A stretch of 64,000 nucleotides of DNA from Micromonospora pisi (GCF_003633685.1 NZ_RBKT01000001.1:2790001-2854000), one strand, 5' to 3'; numbered from the stretch's first letter, positions 9,246-17,680 are shown. Translations and numbers: made by a program. Notes: a model not told the origin generated them from the letters alone.

Positions 9246-9611
9246 ATGACGGAGCGCGATCCGGGCCTGGCCCGGCCGTTGGAGGAGTCCCCGGAGATGG
9301 CCTCGGCCGCCGACGACGAGAGCACCGTGCCCCAGCTCCGCACCGGCGGCGGCCGGGACCGGGACACGCCGGAATTCATCGGGTCGGATGACGTGCCGGG
9401 AGACTTTCCGCCCACCGACGAACTCATCGGCGATTCGCAGGGAGGCGGCCTTCCCGGCTCCGACCGGACCCGCACCGGGGCCGAGCAGCCCTGGGAACCG
9501 GAGGACCTGGTCGCGGCCTGGGGTCAGGACGCCACCCCGCAGAACCTCGAACGGGCCCGGCGGATGCTGGCGGAGCAGGGTCCCGCCGCGATCGAGAAGA
9601 CCGTGCCCTGA
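9246..9611 (+). CDS. Small acidic hypothetical protein
   Basis: 121-residue acidic protein of unknown function. AGGAGG at 9231-9236 fixes the ATG at 9246; a GTG at 9207 in the same frame lacks a ribosome site. The N-terminal 80 residues are low complexity (Gly/Asp/Pro); the C-terminus (PEDLVAAWGQDATPQNLERARRML) looks like one or two helices. It has no signal peptide or membrane segment. It lies 143 bases after the 8341 gene and ends before a strong hairpin terminator. Confidence 0.65.
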   Translation: MTERDPGLARPLEESPEMASAADDESTVPQLRTGGGRDRDTPEFIGSDDVPGDFPPTDELIGDSQGGGLPGSDRTRTGAEQPWEPEDLVAAWGQDATPQNLERARRMLAEQGPAAIEKTVP

Positions 9612-9624
9612 CCCTGGTACGCAC

Positions 9625-9664
9625 GGATCCCTGGTCCGACCGACACCGGCCGGACCAGGGATCC
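9625..9664. terminator. Perfect 14-bp bidirectional hairpin
   Basis: Arms 9625-9638 (GGATCCCTGGTCCG) and 9651-9664 are exact reverse complements around a 12-base loop. The hairpin lies between the convergent stops of the 9246 gene and the cellulase, so it can stop transcription from both sides. No strong U tract follows, which is normal in actinomycetes. Confidence 0.8.
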
Positions 9665-9695
9665 TGTGGTGTTGTACGAGGGCCTACCCGACCAC

Positions 9696-11462
9696 CTACA
9701 GCGGCGGGTACGCGTTCTGCATCAGCTGCTGGAACTGCGCCGAGAACCAGTGACCCGAGAGCGGGGCGTTGGCCAGGGCGCCACTCATGTTGTTGTTGTT
9801 ACGGGGGTTGCCGGTGTACGTCGGGTCGCACATCCGGTCGAAGCCCTTGCCCTCGTCGTTCTCGATCTCGGTGCTCGCGCCGTCCGACTCACCCGGGGGC
9901 TTGATCCAGACGTACGCGTCGATACCGGCTGCCGGCGCGGCCCGGGGCCGCTCGCCGATGCCGGCACCGCTCTGGTTGCACCAGTTGCCGGTGTGGATTC
10001 GCCGGTCGAGCCGGCCGCCGTCGACGAAGGTGTCCACATTGGTCTGCGCGCCGGGGCCGGTCGGACGGGCCGAGCCACCCCAACCGTTACGACTGGTGTC
10101 GATCAGCATGCCGACATTGGAGTTGAACCCGGCGCTGATGAGCTGGGTACGGAAGCCCTGTGCGAACGACTGCTCGTCCACATAGCGGTTCCAGTCGACC
10201 CACCTGGACTGCCGCACCGACGTACCGCCCACGGTGCTGTTGATGTTGAAGTACGGCTCGGTCAGGGCGCCGTAGTTGGCGGTGTTGACGATGAAGCCGT
10301 GCACGTTGTTCAGCGTGCTGCCGGAGGCCCGAGCGGCCTCGGCGAACAGGGTCGCCGACGGGGCGAGGTTGTCGTCCCAGCCGATCCAGCCGTGGTGTCC
10401 GGCGTCGATGTAGTTGTAGGTGTTCGGCAGCGCGCCCAGCTTCGCCAGGGCGTACCCGACGCCGTTGACGTAGTTGCCGTTCGCCTTCATGACGTCGCAC
10501 GCCGGGACGGCGGTGGGCCGGCTGCCGGTGTTGGTGACCAGGTTCGGCAGCGAGTCGATCTCGATCACGTTGATGATGCGGAGGTTGCGGTACTTGGCAT
10601 CGCCCATAATCGCGGCGATCGGGTCGATGTACTCCGTCTTGTACCGGTCGATCTCCGTCGGCTCGAGTTCGCCAGCGGACGCCAGCGCGGAACAGTCCCG
10701 GCCGGGCAGGTTGTAGATGACGACCTGGATGTACCCGGCGCCCTGCGCCACCGCGGTGTCGAGGTGTGCGCGCAGACCACGCGCCCCGGTCGTGCCGTTG
10801 ATCGCGGCGATCCGGTCCATCCAGACCCCGGTGGGGTTGTTGGAGATCCGGCTACCGCCCGGCTCGGCGTCCGCCTTCGCCTTCCAGTCCGGGTTCACAT
10901 AACCCGTGACACCCACGTACGGGTTGTCGACCCTCGGTCCGCCCGGCGGCGGCGTGGTGGTCGGCGGCGGAGTCGTCGGCGGCGGAGTGGTGGGCGGCGG
11001 AGTGGTGGTGGGCGGCGGGGTGGTCGGCGGGGTGCCGCCGTTGCACACGGTGCCGTTGATGGTGAACGAGGTCGGCGCCGGGTTGCTGCCGCTCCAGGCA
11101 CCGTTGAAGCCGATGCTGGTGGAGGCGCCGGTGGCGAGGCTTCCGTTCCACGACATGCTCTGCGCGGTCACCTGGCTGCCGGACTGGCTCCAGGTCGCCG
11201 ACCAGCCCTGTTGCACCCGCTGGCCGCTGTTGGGGAAGGTGAAGCCGAGGGTCCACCCGTTGAGCGGGTCACCCACGTTCTGAATCGTCAGACTGGCGGT
11301 GAAACCGCCCTGCCACTGGTTGGCGGAGTACGTGACGCTGCACTGGGTTGCCGCGTGTGCCACGGTTCCCGGGATGGCGACGAGGCCGGCGGCTACCAAT
11401 GTGCTCGCGCCGGCGAGTGCCAGCACCTTGCGTCGGCCGGACCATCTGCTCCGTAAATTCAT
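9696..11462 (-). CDS. Secreted GH6 cellobiohydrolase (Cel6B type) with CBM2
   Basis: 588-residue secreted exocellulase that releases cellobiose from cellulose chain ends. Signal peptide 1-37 (cut after AHA), CBM2 cellulose-binding module about 38-138, a PPTTPPP-repeat linker, then the GH6 catalytic domain to the C-terminus. Catalytic acids are visible: D256 in GRDCSAL and D303 in VIEIDSLPN (counterparts of T. reesei Cel6A D175 and D221), plus the conserved WIKPPGESDG loop. DNPYVGVTGYVNPDW, VWMDRIAAI and SRNGWGG match actinobacterial Cel6B/CbhA exocellulases rather than short endoglucanases. The ATG at 11462 follows AAGGAGAT; the open frame upstream is non-coding. A CebR-type operator lies in its promoter. 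Confidence 0.95.
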   Translation of the reverse strand: MNLRSRWSGRRKVLALAGASTLVAAGLVAIPGTVAHAATQCSVTYSANQWQGGFTASLTIQNVGDPLNGWTLGFTFPNSGQRVQQGWSATWSQSGSQVTAQSMSWNGSLATGASTSIGFNGAWSGSNPAPTSFTINGTVCNGGTPPTTPPPTTTPPPTTPPPTTPPPTTTPPPGGPRVDNPYVGVTGYVNPDWKAKADAEPGGSRISNNPTGVWMDRIAAINGTTGARGLRAHLDTAVAQGAGYIQVVIYNLPGRDCSALASAGELEPTEIDRYKTEYIDPIAAIMGDAKYRNLRIINVIEIDSLPNLVTNTGSRPTAVPACDVMKANGNYVNGVGYALAKLGALPNTYNYIDAGHHGWIGWDDNLAPSATLFAEAARASGSTLNNVHGFIVNTANYGALTEPYFNINSTVGGTSVRQSRWVDWNRYVDEQSFAQGFRTQLISAGFNSNVGMLIDTSRNGWGGSARPTGPGAQTNVDTFVDGGRLDRRIHTGNWCNQSGAGIGERPRAAPAAGIDAYVWIKPPGESDGASTEIENDEGKGFDRMCDPTYTGNPRNNNNMSGALANAPLSGHWFSAQFQQLMQNAYPPL

Positions 11463-11703
11463 GCGACTGATCTCCTTGGGCCAGCCGGTCCCTGGTGGCG
11501 GGACCCGGCGCGGCGGCCTCGGAACGTGGACCGGTGGGGGTCGTCCGTAGGCGCCATGGGGAAATGCAGGGTGTCGCCCGACCCGGACGGGCTGACGGGT
11601 GGTGGTGCCGGCCGTAGTCGACGGCCGGGCGAACGCCGTCCGGAAGAGACCGGCTGCCCTCGGCGTCGTACTGCGCGGTGTGGCTCCCCTACACAGTGGA
11701 TGA

Positions 11704-11732
11704 ATTCTTGCATGGGAGCGCTTCCACCACAA
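11704..11732 (-). promoter_or_regulatory. Candidate cellulase promoter (TTGTGG-N17-AAGAAT)
   Basis: On the minus strand TTGTGG (11732-11727) and AAGAAT (11709-11704) are separated by exactly 17 bases, a plausible housekeeping -35/-10 pair. It would give a leader of about 235 bases before the GH6 start codon. Its spacer is occupied by the CebR-like box, which strengthens the assignment. Confidence 0.5.
11713..11726. promoter_or_regulatory. CebR-type operator (TGGGAGCGCTTCCA)
   Basis: The 14-base palindrome differs at one position from the canonical actinobacterial CebR box TGGGAGCGCTCCCA. CebR is a LacI-family repressor released by cellobiose or cellotriose and controls cellulase and cello-oligosaccharide uptake genes. 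Here the box lies about 250 bases upstream of a GH6 cellulase and inside the spacer of its likely promoter, so bound repressor would block RNA polymerase. Confidence 0.8.
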
Positions 11733-12242
11733 CACCTCGGCAACGATGCCTGCCGATCCCTCTCCCCACTATCCCCGCCGCCGCTCGCCACCTCAACCCT
11801 CGCCCGGTAGCGACCCGAGCACGGGCGGCGTGGCCCGACCGGGCCCACCGACAGCACGGCTCCGGCAACCGAGCCACCGCTTCTGATGCCACCGGCGGTA
11901 CGGACCCGACCGCGCTTCTCGGGTCCGTTGGGAAAGGTGTGACTGGAGTGAACCGGGCACCAATCCATAAAGGGCCGGAAACGGGAGTATCAGGAACTGA
12001 ATCGGTCACCCCGTTCCAGGGAAGACGAGAGCTGACATTACCGCCCGCGCGGATCGGGTCACCCCGATCAATCAGCAGTCGGCTCCTACCGCCCGATGGC
12101 CGGGATAGCACGGTGCATCACCCGTTCGGGGCAATAGTAGAAATGCCGTATCAATCCGACTAAAGCTCACAAACAAGTTAGCCTCGGTCATGGCTCGGCT
12201 CTCGTCGAGCCACGGTGAACAGGGGAAGGAGTGACGGAAGTC

Positions 12243-13610
12243 ATGTCTAAGAAGTTCCTCGGCAAGGTCGTCGCCGGAGCCGCCCTCGGTGGCGCATCTT
12301 TGCTCGTCGGTGCCCCCGGGATCGCTTTCGCGGATGGGCCGTCCACCAGCGCGGAGCCGGGACAGGTCCTGGCGAAGCCGCATTGGGCGAAGCCCGGTCA
12401 CGAGGTCACCATCGTCGAGATCTGCAAGGAGCCGCAGGAGAGCCCCTGGGTCTGGTCGAAGGTGACCGGGAAACTGGAGCTCACCCACGAACATGACAAG
12501 AAGCCCGTAAAGGGCCCCGAGCGAGCCGCAGAGGGTTCCGAGCAGACTCCGGCCGAAGAAACCGCCCGGAGCAGCCACGAGACCGAAGAATTCAAAACGT
12601 ACAAGAACACCGAAAAGTACAAGGAATACAAGGCGAACGAGGACTACCAGCTCGACAAGGAATACCAGGAGTACAAAAAGTACAAAGAGTACTTGGAGTA
12701 CAAGGAGTACCGGAGCAAGAAGGCACAGCCGGCCCCTGAGCAGAATGGTGCGGTCGAAGCAGCTCCGACCAGTGGGCTTCCCGAGCCGGTCGCCCCGGAC
12801 GGCACCGCCGAGACGACGGCTCCCGAGGAGCACAAGGCCGCGACCGCCGCTCCGGTAGAGAGCCCGGCCGCACCGGAAGCGCCCCCGGCCGCCGATCTCG
12901 GACCGGTCGAGGAGTACGCACCGGAGCAGGTCGACCCGGCCGCCGAGCCGGACGCCCACGCCGACATGGGCGGACACGAGGGCACCGACGGCGGACCGGC
13001 GACAACGGAGAAGCCGGCGCAGCCGGACGCCTCGGCGCCCGCCGAGGACCCGGCCAAGGCGGCCGATGGTGCCCCGACCGACTCCGACCCGGCGGCGGAG
13101 GAGAGCAAGGACCCGGCCGCCAGCCAGGGCGAGTCCACCGAATGGAGCGAGAAGCCCGACGCCCACGGCAAGTCCGACGGCTGGGACCCGAGCGCCAAGG
13201 ACGAGGCGGGGGCCAAGTCTGACGAGGGTGCCAAGGACGAAGCCGGCGCCAAGTGGGACGAAGGTGCCAAGGACGAAGCCGGCGCCAAGTGGGACGAGGG
13301 CGCCAAGGACGAAGCCGGCGCGAAGGACGACGCGGGCGCCGCGTGGAGCAAGAAGGACGAGCAGGAGAAGGTCCACACCTACTCGACCACCACCACGATC
13401 CCGGCCGACGCGAAGCCGGGCCACTACCAGCTCAAGGGCTCCTGCGGCTTCGGCACCCTGGTGGTCGTACCCACCGGGTGGGTCGAGGGCGGCGACGGTG
13501 GAGCCAGCGACAACGGTCTCGCGACCAGCGGTGCGGCAATGCTGGGCGCGGCGGCGCTCGGCGGCATCGTACTGATGCGGCGGCGACGGATCGATGGCTC
13601 GCTCGTCTGA
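12243..13610 (+). CDS. Cell-surface protein with LATSG sorting-like signal and low-complexity insert
   Basis: 455-residue exported protein. Signal peptide 1-30 (cut after AFA). A short N-terminal piece (VLAKPHWAKPGHEVTIVEICKE) and a C-terminal piece (TIPADAKPGHYQLKGSCGFG) look like two parts of one small Ig-like domain, separated by about 290 residues of low complexity: first Lys/Tyr/Glu repeats (KYKEYKANEDY, YKEYLEYKEY), then Ala/Pro/Glu-rich and 12-residue DEAGAKWDEGAK repeats. It ends with LATSG (426-430), a hydrophobic helix and RRRR, the layout of a sortase substrate with an imperfect LAXTG motif. ATG 12243 is preferred over GTG 12231, which overlaps the ribosome site AAGGAG. The overlapping sortase gene supports wall attachment. 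Confidence 0.8.
   Translation: MSKKFLGKVVAGAALGGASLLVGAPGIAFADGPSTSAEPGQVLAKPHWAKPGHEVTIVEICKEPQESPWVWSKVTGKLELTHEHDKKPVKGPERAAEGSEQTPAEETARSSHETEEFKTYKNTEKYKEYKANEDYQLDKEYQEYKKYKEYLEYKEYRSKKAQPAPEQNGAVEAAPTSGLPEPVAPDGTAETTAPEEHKAATAAPVESPAAPEAPPAADLGPVEEYAPEQVDPAAEPDAHADMGGHEGTDGGPATTEKPAQPDASAPAEDPAKAADGAPTDSDPAAEESKDPAASQGESTEWSEKPDAHGKSDGWDPSAKDEAGAKSDEGAKDEAGAKWDEGAKDEAGAKWDEGAKDEAGAKDDAGAAWSKKDEQEKVHTYSTTTTIPADAKPGHYQLKGSCGFGTLVVVPTGWVEGGDGGASDNGLATSGAAMLGAAALGGIVLMRRRRIDGSLV
13200..13340. repeat. 36-bp in-frame tandem repeat
   Basis: Three full units (13200-13235, 13236-13271, 13272-13307) and a partial fourth encode 12-residue repeats of the DEAGAKWDEGAK type in the surface protein. 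Units 2 and 3 differ at only two bases, which points to recent expansion. Confidence 0.85.
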
Positions 13611-14355
13611 GACGTCGGGGGGAAGGGCCGGCGGCCGTCACGTTCTCACGTGGCGCGCCGTCGGCTACGCCCTCGTCGCCGTACTCGCCATGGTCGGCTC
13701 CGGGCTCATCGGGGCCTCGCTGAACGCCACCCCGACACCTCCACCGCAGCCGGCGGCGGAAGCCGCGCCGGCCTACCTCCGCCCCACCCCGGTCGAGTCG
13801 GCGTCACCGGTCGACCCGGACCTGGCACCGGCGCCCGACGCCGGACTGACCACAGCCACGCCCGGCCCCGCCGGGATGCCCCGCTCGGAGCCGACCGACA
13901 TCACCATCAAGAAGATCGGCGTCGCCGCGAAGCTCATGTCACTCGGGGTCGATCCGCACGGGATGATCGAGGTGCCCCCGTTGACGCAGGCAGAACTCGC
14001 CGGCTGGTACCGGCTCGGCCCCAGCCCCGGCGAGATCGGCAACTCGGTGATCGTCGGACATGTCGACTCGCACGAGACCGGGCCAGCGGTCTTCTTCAAA
14101 CTGGGCGCATTGAAGGCCGGAGACACGATCGAGGTGGCCCGCAAGGACGGCAGCGTCGCACAGTTCACGGTCGAAGGCGTCAAGTCGTACCCGAAGGACT
14201 CCTTCCCCACCGACCTGGTCTACGGACCGTCGGAAAAGGCGAGTCTCCGGCTGGTCACCTGCGGCGGCCAGTTCGACCAGAAGAAGCGGAGTTACCCGGA
14301 CAACATCGTCGTGTTCGCCACCGCGACCACGAACACGGCCACCACGCCGCAATAA
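13594..14355 (+). CDS. Class F sortase
   Basis: 253-residue membrane-bound transpeptidase expected to cleave a C-terminal sorting signal and join the protein to the cell envelope. An N-terminal helix (about residues 20-42) anchors it, a Pro/Ala linker follows, and the sortase barrel spans about 100-245. Catalytic residues visible are His156 (VGHVDSH), Cys223 (LVTCGG) and Arg232 (KRSYPDN), a class F pattern. The ATG at 13594 lies 17 bases inside the upstream surface-protein gene, so the two are translationally coupled; this neighbour is its likely dedicated substrate. Confidence 0.9.
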   Translation: MARSSETSGGRAGGRHVLTWRAVGYALVAVLAMVGSGLIGASLNATPTPPPQPAAEAAPAYLRPTPVESASPVDPDLAPAPDAGLTTATPGPAGMPRSEPTDITIKKIGVAAKLMSLGVDPHGMIEVPPLTQAELAGWYRLGPSPGEIGNSVIVGHVDSHETGPAVFFKLGALKAGDTIEVARKDGSVAQFTVEGVKSYPKDSFPTDLVYGPSEKASLRLVTCGGQFDQKKRSYPDNIVVFATATTNTATTPQ

Positions 14356-14392
14356 CACCGGTCGCCGTACGAATTCACGTGCCTCTCCCAAC

Positions 14393-14427
14393 CCTGGCCG
14401 GGTCCCGCATCTCGGGGCCCGGCCAGG
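14393..14427 (+). terminator. Hairpin terminator after sortase gene
   Basis: Arms 14393-14406 (CCTGGCCGGGTCCC) and 14414-14427 (GGGGCCCGGCCAGG) form a 14-bp stem with one U-G pair and a 7-base loop, followed by a T-rich stretch (TTCAGCTTCTTT). It lies 38 bases past the sortase stop. Confidence 0.75.
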
Positions 14428-14523
14428 TTCAGCTTCTTTGCCCACCGTTCATGTGCGGGATCGATTCCGCTTGTCTGCCCGTGCGACCTTCCATGGTCGA
14501 CCCCGAGCAGCATCGGAGACACA

Positions 14524-16836
14524 ATGCCTGCCAAAAAGATATATACGGCACTGACCGTGGCGGCAGTCGCCGCGAGCACCCTCACCGGCGCGGGAACCGC
14601 GGCCGCGCACGGGAAGTCGGATCGCCCGCTCTCCTTCGACCGCACCGCGACCTACCCGGTCTTCCAGAACCGGCCGGCGGGTGAGGACCCGGCGACGCCG
14701 ACCGTCGCGGAGATCTCCGCGGTCAGCGACGACGGCCGTACGTTGATCTACACCGACGCGTTGGCGCGGCGGATCGGCTTCCTCGACCTGACCCGTCCCG
14801 ACAAGCCCCGTGGCCTGGGCACACTCTCCCTGTCCCAGTTGGGCGACGCCGAGGACGAGCCGACCTCGGTCGCCGTCGTCGGCCAGTACGTCCTGGTCGT
14901 GGTCAACACCAGCCCCAGCTTCACCGCGCCCTCCGGCCGGCTCGACGTCATCTCGCTGCGTACCCGGCAGCGGGTGACCAGCCTCGACCTCGGCGGACAG
15001 CCCGACTCCATCGCGATCAGCAAGGACAAGCGGTACGCGGCGATCGCGATCGAGAACGAACGCGACGAGGACGCGGCCCCGCCCGGAGGTGAGGACGGGG
15101 ACCTGCCCCAGGCCCCGGCCGGCTTCCTCCAGATCGTCGACCTGACCGGCGGCAACCCGAGCCACTGGCGGACCCGGCCGGTGGCGCTGACCGGCGCGGA
15201 CGGCAGCGCCCTGCCGGCGTTCGTCGCCGCCGGCTTCGCCGCACCGACCGACCCCGAGCCGGAGTACGTCTCGATCAACCGGAACAACGAGGTCGCGCTC
15301 ACGCTCCAGGAGAACAACGGGATCGTCCTGGTGGACCTGCCGTCGGGTCGGATCATCCGGGCGTTCAACGCGGGTACCGCCTCGATCAGCGGCATCGACA
15401 CGGTCGAGGACGGCGCGATCGACCTGACCGGCTCGATCAAGGACGTACCGCGTGAACCCGACGCGGTGGCCTGGATCGACGACCGGTACCTCGCCACCGC
15501 CAACGAGGGCGACTGGCGCGGTGGCACCCGGGGCTGGTCGGTCTTCGACAGCCGTACCGGTCGGGTCGCCTGGGACGCCGGCAACAGCTTCGAGCGGCTC
15601 GCGGTCACGTACGGGCTGCACAACGAGGACCGGGTGGAGAAGAAGGGCACCGAGCCGGAGGGTGTCGCGGTCGCCGAGTACGACGGCGTCCGGTACGCCT
15701 TCGTCGGCTCGGAGCGGAGCAACTTCGTCGCCGTCTACGACATCAGTCGTCCGGCCAACCCGGTCTTCAAGCAGGTGCTGCCGGCGACCAACGGCCCCGA
15801 GGGGCTGCTCCCGATCCCGGGACGGAACCTGCTCGCGGTCTCCAGTGAAGAGGACGACGCCTCGGTCGGTGTACGCGCCTCGGTGACGGTGTACGAACTC
15901 GGCAAGGGCAAGCCGGCCTTCCCGACCATCGTCTCCGCCACGCAGCGGTCGGGCGTGGACAAGGCTCCGATCGGTTGGGGTGCGCTCGGTGCGCTCTCCG
16001 CCGTACCGGGCAGGTCGCACCTGCTCTACAGCGTGACCGATGCGGCGTACTCGCCGAGCCGGATCCTCACCATCGACCCGACCGCCGAGCCGGCCGTCAT
16101 CACCGCCGCGCTCACCGTCTCCGATGCCGGGGGCAACGCCGTCGGCTACGACGCGGAGGGCATCTTCGCCCGGCCGCAGGGCGGTTTCTGGCTCGCCGTC
16201 GAGGGCACCACCGGTGCCGGCAACAAGCTGGTCCGGCTCGACCGCGACGGGGTTACCAAGCAGGTCGTGGAGTTGCCGGCCGAGGTCGCGAGCGGCCTGG
16301 CGAAGCAGGGCTTCGAGGGCGTCACCGCGACCACCGACTCGCGCGGACGCGAGGTGGTCTGGGCCGCCCTGCAGCGAGAGGTCTCCACCGATCCGGCCGG
16401 CGTCGTCCGGCTGGGTCGCTACGACGTGGCGGCGGGCACCTGGAGTTGGTTCGGCTACCGGTTGGCGAGCACCACCACCGCTGGTGACTGGATCGGGCTC
16501 TCCGAGATCACCGTGGTCGGCGACAAGCTCGCGGTGATCGAGCGGGACAAGCTCAACGGCCCGGCCGCCCGGATCAAGCGGATCTACACCGTGGACCTGC
16601 CGCGCACTGCGGCGGCGCCGGGTCCGCTGCGGGTCCTGCCGAAGACCCTGGCGTACGACGTGCTGCCCGAACTGCGGGCGACGAACGGCTGGACCCAGGA
16701 GAAGCTCGAGGGCATGACTGTCGCGGGTGACGGCCAGGTCTACGCGGTCACCGACAACGACGCGCTCCAGGACGCCACCGGTGAGACGGTGTTCCTGCAC
16801 CTCGGCTCCAGCAAGCGGGTCTTCGACCAGCGATAG
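14524..16836 (+). CDS. Secreted phytase-like esterase family protein
   Basis: 770 residues. A signal peptide (about 1-28, TAAAHG) leads into a beta-propeller region with repeats such as GRTLIYTDALARRIGFLDL, QPDSIAISKDKRYAAIAIEN and REPDAVAWIDDRYLATANEG, resembling the choice-of-anchor I / YVTN propellers. The C-terminal third (DAEGIFARPQGGFWLAVEG, KQGFEGVTAT, QEKLEGMTVAGDGQVYAVTDND) matches the domain called esterase-like activity of phytase (PF13449). Substrate unknown; phosphate-ester or sugar-phosphate hydrolysis outside the cell is possible. The ATG at 14524 follows GGAGA. It is separated from its neighbours by hairpins on both sides, so it is probably monocistronic. Confidence 0.82.
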   Translation: MPAKKIYTALTVAAVAASTLTGAGTAAAHGKSDRPLSFDRTATYPVFQNRPAGEDPATPTVAEISAVSDDGRTLIYTDALARRIGFLDLTRPDKPRGLGTLSLSQLGDAEDEPTSVAVVGQYVLVVVNTSPSFTAPSGRLDVISLRTRQRVTSLDLGGQPDSIAISKDKRYAAIAIENERDEDAAPPGGEDGDLPQAPAGFLQIVDLTGGNPSHWRTRPVALTGADGSALPAFVAAGFAAPTDPEPEYVSINRNNEVALTLQENNGIVLVDLPSGRIIRAFNAGTASISGIDTVEDGAIDLTGSIKDVPREPDAVAWIDDRYLATANEGDWRGGTRGWSVFDSRTGRVAWDAGNSFERLAVTYGLHNEDRVEKKGTEPEGVAVAEYDGVRYAFVGSERSNFVAVYDISRPANPVFKQVLPATNGPEGLLPIPGRNLLAVSSEEDDASVGVRASVTVYELGKGKPAFPTIVSATQRSGVDKAPIGWGALGALSAVPGRSHLLYSVTDAAYSPSRILTIDPTAEPAVITAALTVSDAGGNAVGYDAEGIFARPQGGFWLAVEGTTGAGNKLVRLDRDGVTKQVVELPAEVASGLAKQGFEGVTATTDSRGREVVWAALQREVSTDPAGVVRLGRYDVAAGTWSWFGYRLASTTTAGDWIGLSEITVVGDKLAVIERDKLNGPAARIKRIYTVDLPRTAAAPGPLRVLPKTLAYDVLPELRATNGWTQEKLEGMTVAGDGQVYAVTDNDALQDATGETVFLHLGSSKRVFDQR

Positions 16837-16860
16837 TCCCAGCCTCCCCAACCGACAGAT

Positions 16861-16901
16861 GCCGCTGGCCGGGCCCGTTCACAGGGGACCCGGCCAGCGG
16901 C
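16861..16901. terminator. Perfect 13-bp bidirectional hairpin
   Basis: GCCGCTGGCCGGG (16861-16873) and its exact reverse complement (16889-16901) flank a 15-base loop between the convergent stops of the phytase-like gene and the lysozyme-fold gene. Confidence 0.78.
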
Positions 16902-16909
16902 CGTTCTGC

Positions 16910-17536
16910 TTACTTGGTCCAGACGTCCTGGACGATGTGGGCGGCCTGGTTCTCCCACTGCGCGTACGCGTCCGGGAACGCCGACACCTGAACCTTCTGC
17001 GCCGCCACCGTCAGCGGCAGATCCTGCCAACCATCAACCTGCTTCAGGTTGCTCAGGAACGCCGTCGCCGCATAGGTCGGGTCCGTGATCTGCTCCGGAG
17101 TACCCCAACCACTACTCGGACGCTGCTGGAACAAACCCAGGGAGTCGTGGTCGTTCATGTCACCCAGATGACCCAGGTTCTCCAACTTCGACTCCTGCAT
17201 GGAGGTGGCGACCGCGATCACGGCACCTCGCTCACCCATGCCGAGCTTCTTGGCCACATCAGTAATGGCCTTGGCGTTGTCGGTCTGCTCCTTCGACAGG
17301 CTGATCTCCGACTGGGAACCCTGGGTGCCGTGCGGCACCAGCTTGTCCATGGCCGGCTTGTCACTGGTCACAGCGGCAACCGTGGTCATCGCCGGGGCGG
17401 TGTGCACGGCCGGGGACGCGAACGCGTGCGACGCGGGACCGGCGACGGCGCCACCAACAAAGGCGAGGCCAGCGATACCAAGAGCGGTCTTACGAACGAA
17501 CGAAGCTTCGGTAACAGCGGTGAAAGTCGTCTTCAC
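16910..17536 (-). CDS. Secreted transglycosylase-like protein
   Basis: 208 residues. Signal peptide to about residue 40 (GLAFVGGAVAGPASHAFA). The C-terminal half carries the actinobacterial lysozyme-like signature: ATSMQESKLENL, where the Glu would be the catalytic acid, then DSLGLFQQRPSSGWGTPEQI and DPTYAATAFLSNL. Related domains occur in cell-wall lytic enzymes and in many proteins annotated only as hypothetical. GTG start at 17536, preceded by GGAAGGTG. No peptidoglycan-binding domain is present, so activity rather than fold is uncertain. Confidence 0.75.
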   Translation of the reverse strand: MKTTFTAVTEASFVRKTALGIAGLAFVGGAVAGPASHAFASPAVHTAPAMTTVAAVTSDKPAMDKLVPHGTQGSQSEISLSKEQTDNAKAITDVAKKLGMGERGAVIAVATSMQESKLENLGHLGDMNDHDSLGLFQQRPSSGWGTPEQITDPTYAATAFLSNLKQVDGWQDLPLTVAAQKVQVSAFPDAYAQWENQAAHIVQDVWTK

Positions 17537-17673
17537 GATGGTTCACCTTCCAATCGGGGGTACCGAAGCGCACACAAGAAAAGGGGGAAAACAGGTGCGT
17601 CACTCGGGAAGAAGTACGAGGCCACAGGCCCTATGAGGCGGGGGACACCTCGGCGCTGCTCCGGTCGTACGCG

Positions 17674-17680
17674 ATGTATA
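17674..17680 (-). promoter_or_regulatory. Possible -10 element (TATACAT)
   Basis: TATACAT on the minus strand stands out in GC-rich surroundings, about 140 bases upstream of the transglycosylase-like gene. No well-spaced -35 is evident (a TTGGCG lies only 13 bases upstream), so support is weak. Confidence 0.3.

Larger units (their letters stand above)
11463..12242. other. 780-base divergent regulatory region
   Basis: Divides the GH6 cellulase (minus) from the surface-protein gene (plus). It contains the cellulase promoter with CebR box, a long cellulase leader and, near 12130-12190, an AT-richer stretch likely to hold the surface-protein promoter. A small hairpin (TGGCTCG 12191-12197 with CGAGCCA 12206-12212) lies just ahead of that gene's ribosome site. 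No credible gene is present. Confidence 0.5.

Noticed and set aside
13200-13340. 36-bp direct repeats considered as a CRISPR array
   Set aside because: Units are contiguous with no spacers and are in frame within a surface protein. The 33-bp repeats at 38272 are likewise coding.
14449-16851. Long antisense frame (800 codons) opposite the phytase-like gene
   Set aside because: Typical high-GC shadow frame, rich in Arg/Asp/Gly/Val without domains; the plus-strand gene has signal peptide and family motifs. The same applies to the long frames opposite NAD-GDH and both sugar dehydrogenases.
17537-17680. Possible c-di-AMP (ydaO) riboswitch before the transglycosylase-like gene
   Set aside because: Such genes often have one, but I could not find the conserved core or helices in this leader.
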